Notes under the pieces: generated by a model
What the model was told of the DNA's origin: nothing
Database searches by the model: none
Seen by the model: the letters and a program-made list of their open reading frames with translations, nothing else
Shown: piece after piece, positions 61,487-64,000 of the stretch
Layout: each line of letters opens with the position of its first letter
Position numbering within the stretch: the first letter of the stretch is position 1
Assembly: GCF_900089755.1 (NCBI RefSeq)
Contig: NZ_FLOC01000001.1
Span: 1-64,000 of the forward strand
From: Marinomonas aquimarina
GTDB lineage: Bacteria > Pseudomonadota > Gammaproteobacteria > Pseudomonadales > Marinomonadaceae
Direction: 5' to 3'
DNA: 64,000 nt
Made by a program: the position numbers and the translations under genes

Positions 61487-62065
61487 ATGTCTCTAGTACT
61501 AAACGCTTCTGTACGTAACGAAGAAGGTAAAGGTGCGAGCCGCCGCCTTCGTCACGCGGGTCTTGTTCCAGCTGTAGTATACGGTGGTAACACTGACGCG
61601 GTTTCTGTAACGTTCAAAGGCAACGAAGTTGCGAAAGCGGTTCAAGATACTGCTTTCCTTACTGGTGTAGTTAAAGTATCTGTTGATGGCGCAGAGCAAG
61701 AAGTAATCGTTAAGTCTCTACAACGTCACCCAGCGTCTGGCGATGTAATGCACATCGATTTCCAGCGCGTTGATTCTTCTGTGAAGCTAGTAACTCGCGT
61801 TCCTCTAAGCTTCGTAAACGCTGCGAAGTCTGAAGGTGTTAAATCTCAAGGTGGTCGTCTACAAGTTGAAGCGAAACTTGCTGAAGTTCGTTGTCTTCCA
61901 CAAGACCTACCAGCTGCACTAGAAGTTGACATCATCAAAGGTCAACTAGGCGATATCTTCCACCTTTCTGATGCTCAAGTACCAGCAGGCGTTGAATTGG
62001 TTGCTTTGCTTAAAGGCGAAGATCACAACCAACCTATCGCTCGTATCGGTAAAGCTAAGCGTTAA
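61487..62065 (+). CDS. rplY: 50S ribosomal protein L25 (Ctc form)
   Basis: 192 residues, the long form: L25 domain binding 5S rRNA (NEEGKGASRRLRHAGLVPAVVYG), then a TL5/Ctc C-terminal beta domain (EVDIIKGQLGDIFHLSDAQV). AGGATATTCAAA precedes the ATG. Codon use looks highly expressed. Confidence 0.97.
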   Translation: MSLVLNASVRNEEGKGASRRLRHAGLVPAVVYGGNTDAVSVTFKGNEVAKAVQDTAFLTGVVKVSVDGAEQEVIVKSLQRHPASGDVMHIDFQRVDSSVKLVTRVPLSFVNAAKSEGVKSQGGRLQVEAKLAEVRCLPQDLPAALEVDIIKGQLGDIFHLSDAQVPAGVELVALLKGEDHNQPIARIGKAKR

Positions 62066-62081
62066 TCATTGAGGCAAGTCT

Positions 62082-62666
62082 GTGGCAGGTTTTAGATTAC
62101 TCGTTGGCTTGGGCAACCCAGGTGCTGAATATGAAGATACCCGCCACAATGCTGGCGCACAATGGATAGAAGCACTGGCTCGTATGAGCCAGTGTTCTCT
62201 TCGCTCTGAAAAGAAATTTTTCGGACAATTCGGAAAAGTTTTTATAGGTGGGCAGGAATGCTATTTACTGATTCCTACGACCTATATGAATTTAAGTGGC
62301 AAGGCCGTTCAAGCCGTTTGCCAGTTCTACAAAATCTCTCCCCAAGAAGTTCTTGTCGTGCACGACGAGCTAGATATCGCCCCAGGTACCATTAAGCTGA
62401 AGAAAGGCGGTGGTCATGGCGGTCATAATGGCCTCAAAGACATCATCAGCAAACTCGGTAATAACCGTGATTTTGGTCGTGTACGCATCGGTATTGGACA
62501 TCCAGGGCATGCTAGCCAAGTGGCCAGCTATGTTTTGAAAAAAGCCCCTAGCGATGAATACCAAAAAATCGAACAAACCATTGATGAGTCGTTACGTTAT
62601 CACCAAGACATTGTCGCGGACAATTGGAATAGTGTCATGAACCATCTTCATAGTTTCAAAGCATAA
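62082..62666 (+). CDS. pth: Peptidyl-tRNA hydrolase
   Basis: 194 residues, GTG start. Releases peptides from prematurely dropped tRNAs. GLGNPGAEYEDTRHNAG with the catalytic His, and HDELDIAPGTIKLKKGGGHG, are hallmarks. 17 bp after rplY. Confidence 0.97.
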   Translation: MAGFRLLVGLGNPGAEYEDTRHNAGAQWIEALARMSQCSLRSEKKFFGQFGKVFIGGQECYLLIPTTYMNLSGKAVQAVCQFYKISPQEVLVVHDELDIAPGTIKLKKGGGHGGHNGLKDIISKLGNNRDFGRVRIGIGHPGHASQVASYVLKKAPSDEYQKIEQTIDESLRYHQDIVADNWNSVMNHLHSFKA

Positions 62667-62690
62667 AACTACCAGCTTTAGGAAATCTTT

Positions 62691-63782
62691 ATGGGCTTTA
62701 ATTGCGGTATCGTCGGCTTACCAAACGTCGGCAAATCAACTCTGTTCAACGCGCTTACCAAAGCCGGCATCGGCGCTGAAAACTTCCCTTTCTGTACCAT
62801 TGAGCCAAACGCTGGTGTGGTGCCCATGCCTGACCCACGTCTAGACGCTCTGGCAGAAATCGTAAAACCTGAACGCGTCCTAGCAACAACGATGGAATTC
62901 GTTGATATTGCCGGTCTTGTTGAAGGGGCGTCAAAAGGTGAAGGTCTAGGTAACAAATTCCTAGCCAACATTCGTGAAACCGATGCCATTGCGCACGTAG
63001 TACGTTGTTTCGAAGACGACAACGTGATTCACGTTGCTAACCAGGTGAACCCAAAGGCCGACATTGAGGTGATCAACCTTGAGCTGATCTTTGCAGACAT
63101 TGAGTCGATTGATAAGCAAATTCTGCGTACTGCGAAAAACGCTAAGAGCGGCAACAAAGAAGCCATCGCGCACAAAGAGTTCCTAGAGCGCATCAAAGCG
63201 CACCTAGAAGACGGCTTACCAGTTCGCTCTATGGACCTAACAGACGATCAGAAGAAAGCAGTGAAGCAGCTACACCTGCTAACCACTAAGCCAACCATGT
63301 ACATCGCTAACGTTTCAGAAGACGGTTTCGAGAACAACCCTCACCTAGACGTAGTACGCGAAATCGCTGAAGCGGAAGGTGCCATGGTAGTACCTATCTG
63401 CAACCAACTAGAAGCCGAAATTTCTGAGCTTGATGCCGAAGAAATGCAAGACTTCCTAGACGAAATGGGTATGGAAGAGCCGGGCCTTGATCGCGTTATC
63501 CGCGCAGGCTACGAGCTACTAGGCCTTCAGACCTACTTCACAGCTGGCGTTAAAGAAGTTCGCGCATGGACCGTTAAGCAAGGCGCAACCGGCCCACAAG
63601 CCGCTGGTGTGATCCACACAGACTTCGAAAAAGGCTTTATCCGTGCGGAAGTGGTCGCATACAACGACTTCATCCAGTACAAAGGCGAAAACGGTGCCAA
63701 AGAAGCCGGTAAATGGCGTTTAGAAGGCAAAGACTACATCGTCAAAGACGGCGATGTGATGCACTTCCGCTTTAATGTTTAA
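62691..63782 (+). CDS. ychF: Redox-regulated ATPase YchF (OBG family)
   Basis: 363 residues. P-loop [17 protein letters not shown]; the G4 site reads NVSE rather than NKxD, giving ATP preference; C-terminal TGS-like domain ([20 protein letters not shown]). Binds the ribosome and affects oxidative stress tolerance in E. coli. Last protein gene before the tRNAs. Confidence 0.97.
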   Translation: MGFNCGIVGLPNVGKSTLFNALTKAGIGAENFPFCTIEPNAGVVPMPDPRLDALAEIVKPERVLATTMEFVDIAGLVEGASKGEGLGNKFLANIRETDAIAHVVRCFEDDNVIHVANQVNPKADIEVINLELIFADIESIDKQILRTAKNAKSGNKEAIAHKEFLERIKAHLEDGLPVRSMDLTDDQKKAVKQLHLLTTKPTMYIANVSEDGFENNPHLDVVREIAEAEGAMVVPICNQLEAEISELDAEEMQDFLDEMGMEEPGLDRVIRAGYELLGLQTYFTAGVKEVRAWTVKQGATGPQAAGVIHTDFEKGFIRAEVVAYNDFIQYKGENGAKEAGKWRLEGKDYIVKDGDVMHFRFNV

Positions 63783-63799
63783 TTTTTTTATAAAAATCC

Positions 63800-63828
63800 T
63801 TGACCCATGAATGGGTTATATGAATAAT
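63800..63828 (+). promoter_or_regulatory. Candidate tRNA promoter with GC-rich discriminator
   Basis: TTGACC (63800-63805), 17 bp, AATAAT (63823-63828), then ATCGCGCCAC. The GC-rich discriminator is typical of stringently controlled stable-RNA promoters. The spacer contains ACCCAT-GA-ATGGGT. Confidence 0.5.
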
Positions 63829-63885
63829 ATCGCGCCACAGACACAGCGAAGCATTGTTTCAAAATTGTCTGTGTTGCGAGATTGT

Positions 63886-63960
63886 TGGGGTATAGCCAAG
63901 CGGTAAGGCAACGGGTTTTGATCCCGTCATGCGTTGGTTCGAATCCAGCTACCCCAGCCA
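63886..63960 (+). tRNA. tRNA-Gln (anticodon TTG)
   Basis: 75 nt with encoded CCA. Acceptor TGGGGTA pairs with TACCCCA; anticodon stem ACGGG/CCCGT encloses loop TTTTGAT, anticodon TTG; T-loop GTTCGAATC. A second tRNA follows 13 bp later, so this is a tandem tRNA operon. Confidence 0.95.
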
Positions 63961-63973
63961 CTCTCTTGCAAAA

Positions 63974-64000
63974 GGCTATGTAGCTCAGTTGGTTAGAGCA
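63974..64000 (+). tRNA. Partial tRNA, probably elongator tRNA-Met (cut by window edge)
   Basis: GGCTATGTAGCTCAGTTGGTTAGAGCA matches the 5' half of a tRNA and is nearly identical to E. coli elongator tRNA-Met. The anticodon is outside the window. Confidence 0.75.

Noticed and set aside
63803..63816. ACCCAT-GA-ATGGGT as a ychF terminator
   Set aside because: Two-base loop and no following T-run; it lies in the spacer of a better-supported tRNA promoter.

Overview
The window is ordinary chromosomal DNA from a gammaproteobacterium. Four blocks of conserved gene order point to the Oceanospirillales/Pseudomonadales side of the class: hemA-prfA-prmC next to a TPR lipoprotein-lolB-ispE-prs-rplY-pth-ychF; pyrG-eno-ftsB-ispD-ispF-truD-surE-pcm-nlpD-rpoS; lptM-lysA-dapF-DUF484-HAD; and argH diverging from hemC-hemD-hemX-hemY. 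Moderate base composition, luxS, an E. coli-type TyrRS and HemJ fit a marine genus such as Marinomonas. That genus name is inference; nothing here proves it. Genes are dense, gaps are short and many stop codons are followed by strong hairpin terminators. I see no prophage, CRISPR array, integron or complete insertion sequence. The only mobile-looking DNA is an inverted repeat and a truncated reading frame in the first 200 bases.

Layout. 1-4.6 kb: pssA, hemL, hemJ and a ClC chloride transporter, all leftward. 4.6-8.7 kb: luxS between two Lrp/AsnC-regulator-plus-exporter pairs. 8.8-12.5 kb: an orphan acidic periplasmic protein, ilvIH and a small orphan gene. 12.5-16 kb: queG, a diguanylate cyclase and tesB. 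16-19 kb: moaA-moaB-moeA for molybdenum cofactor. 19-21.5 kb: serB diverging from an Smp/YtjB-like protein that carries a degenerate nucleotidyl-cyclase-like domain. 21.5-31.4 kb: the long leftward rpoS-to-pyrG cluster, with a DUF368 membrane protein inserted between pcm and nlpD. 31.6-33.7 kb: a frameshifted ferredoxin reductase, a DUF6482 protein and a small kinase. 33.8-39.6 kb: a FadL-type porin, tilS, tyrS, an M23 peptidase and trxA. 39.7-45.7 kb: the dapF-lysA cluster, which lacks the usual xerC, a 45-residue LptM lipoprotein missed by simple ORF calling, an orphan TonB-like protein and argH. 45.8-50 kb: hemCDXY. 50-53.8 kb: an Aer-like chemoreceptor, a BASS-family transporter and yaaA. 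53.8-57 kb: prmC, prfA and hemA. 57.2-64 kb: the lolB-to-ychF run, ending in tRNA-Gln and a cut tRNA-Met.

How it works together. Seven heme genes lie in four loci: hemA and hemL make aminolevulinate from glutamyl-tRNA, hemC and hemD close the ring, hemX and hemY accompany them, and hemJ is the late protoporphyrinogen oxidase. Envelope functions are also heavy: ftsB, nlpD, DUF368, lolB, lptM, pssA and the M23 peptidase. The most useful second looks are the missing xerC, the Smp-cyclase fusion, the broken reductase, the palindrome upstream of moaA, the palindrome with direct repeats between argH and hemC, and the orphan periplasmic proteins. I did not find a clearly new multi-gene system.
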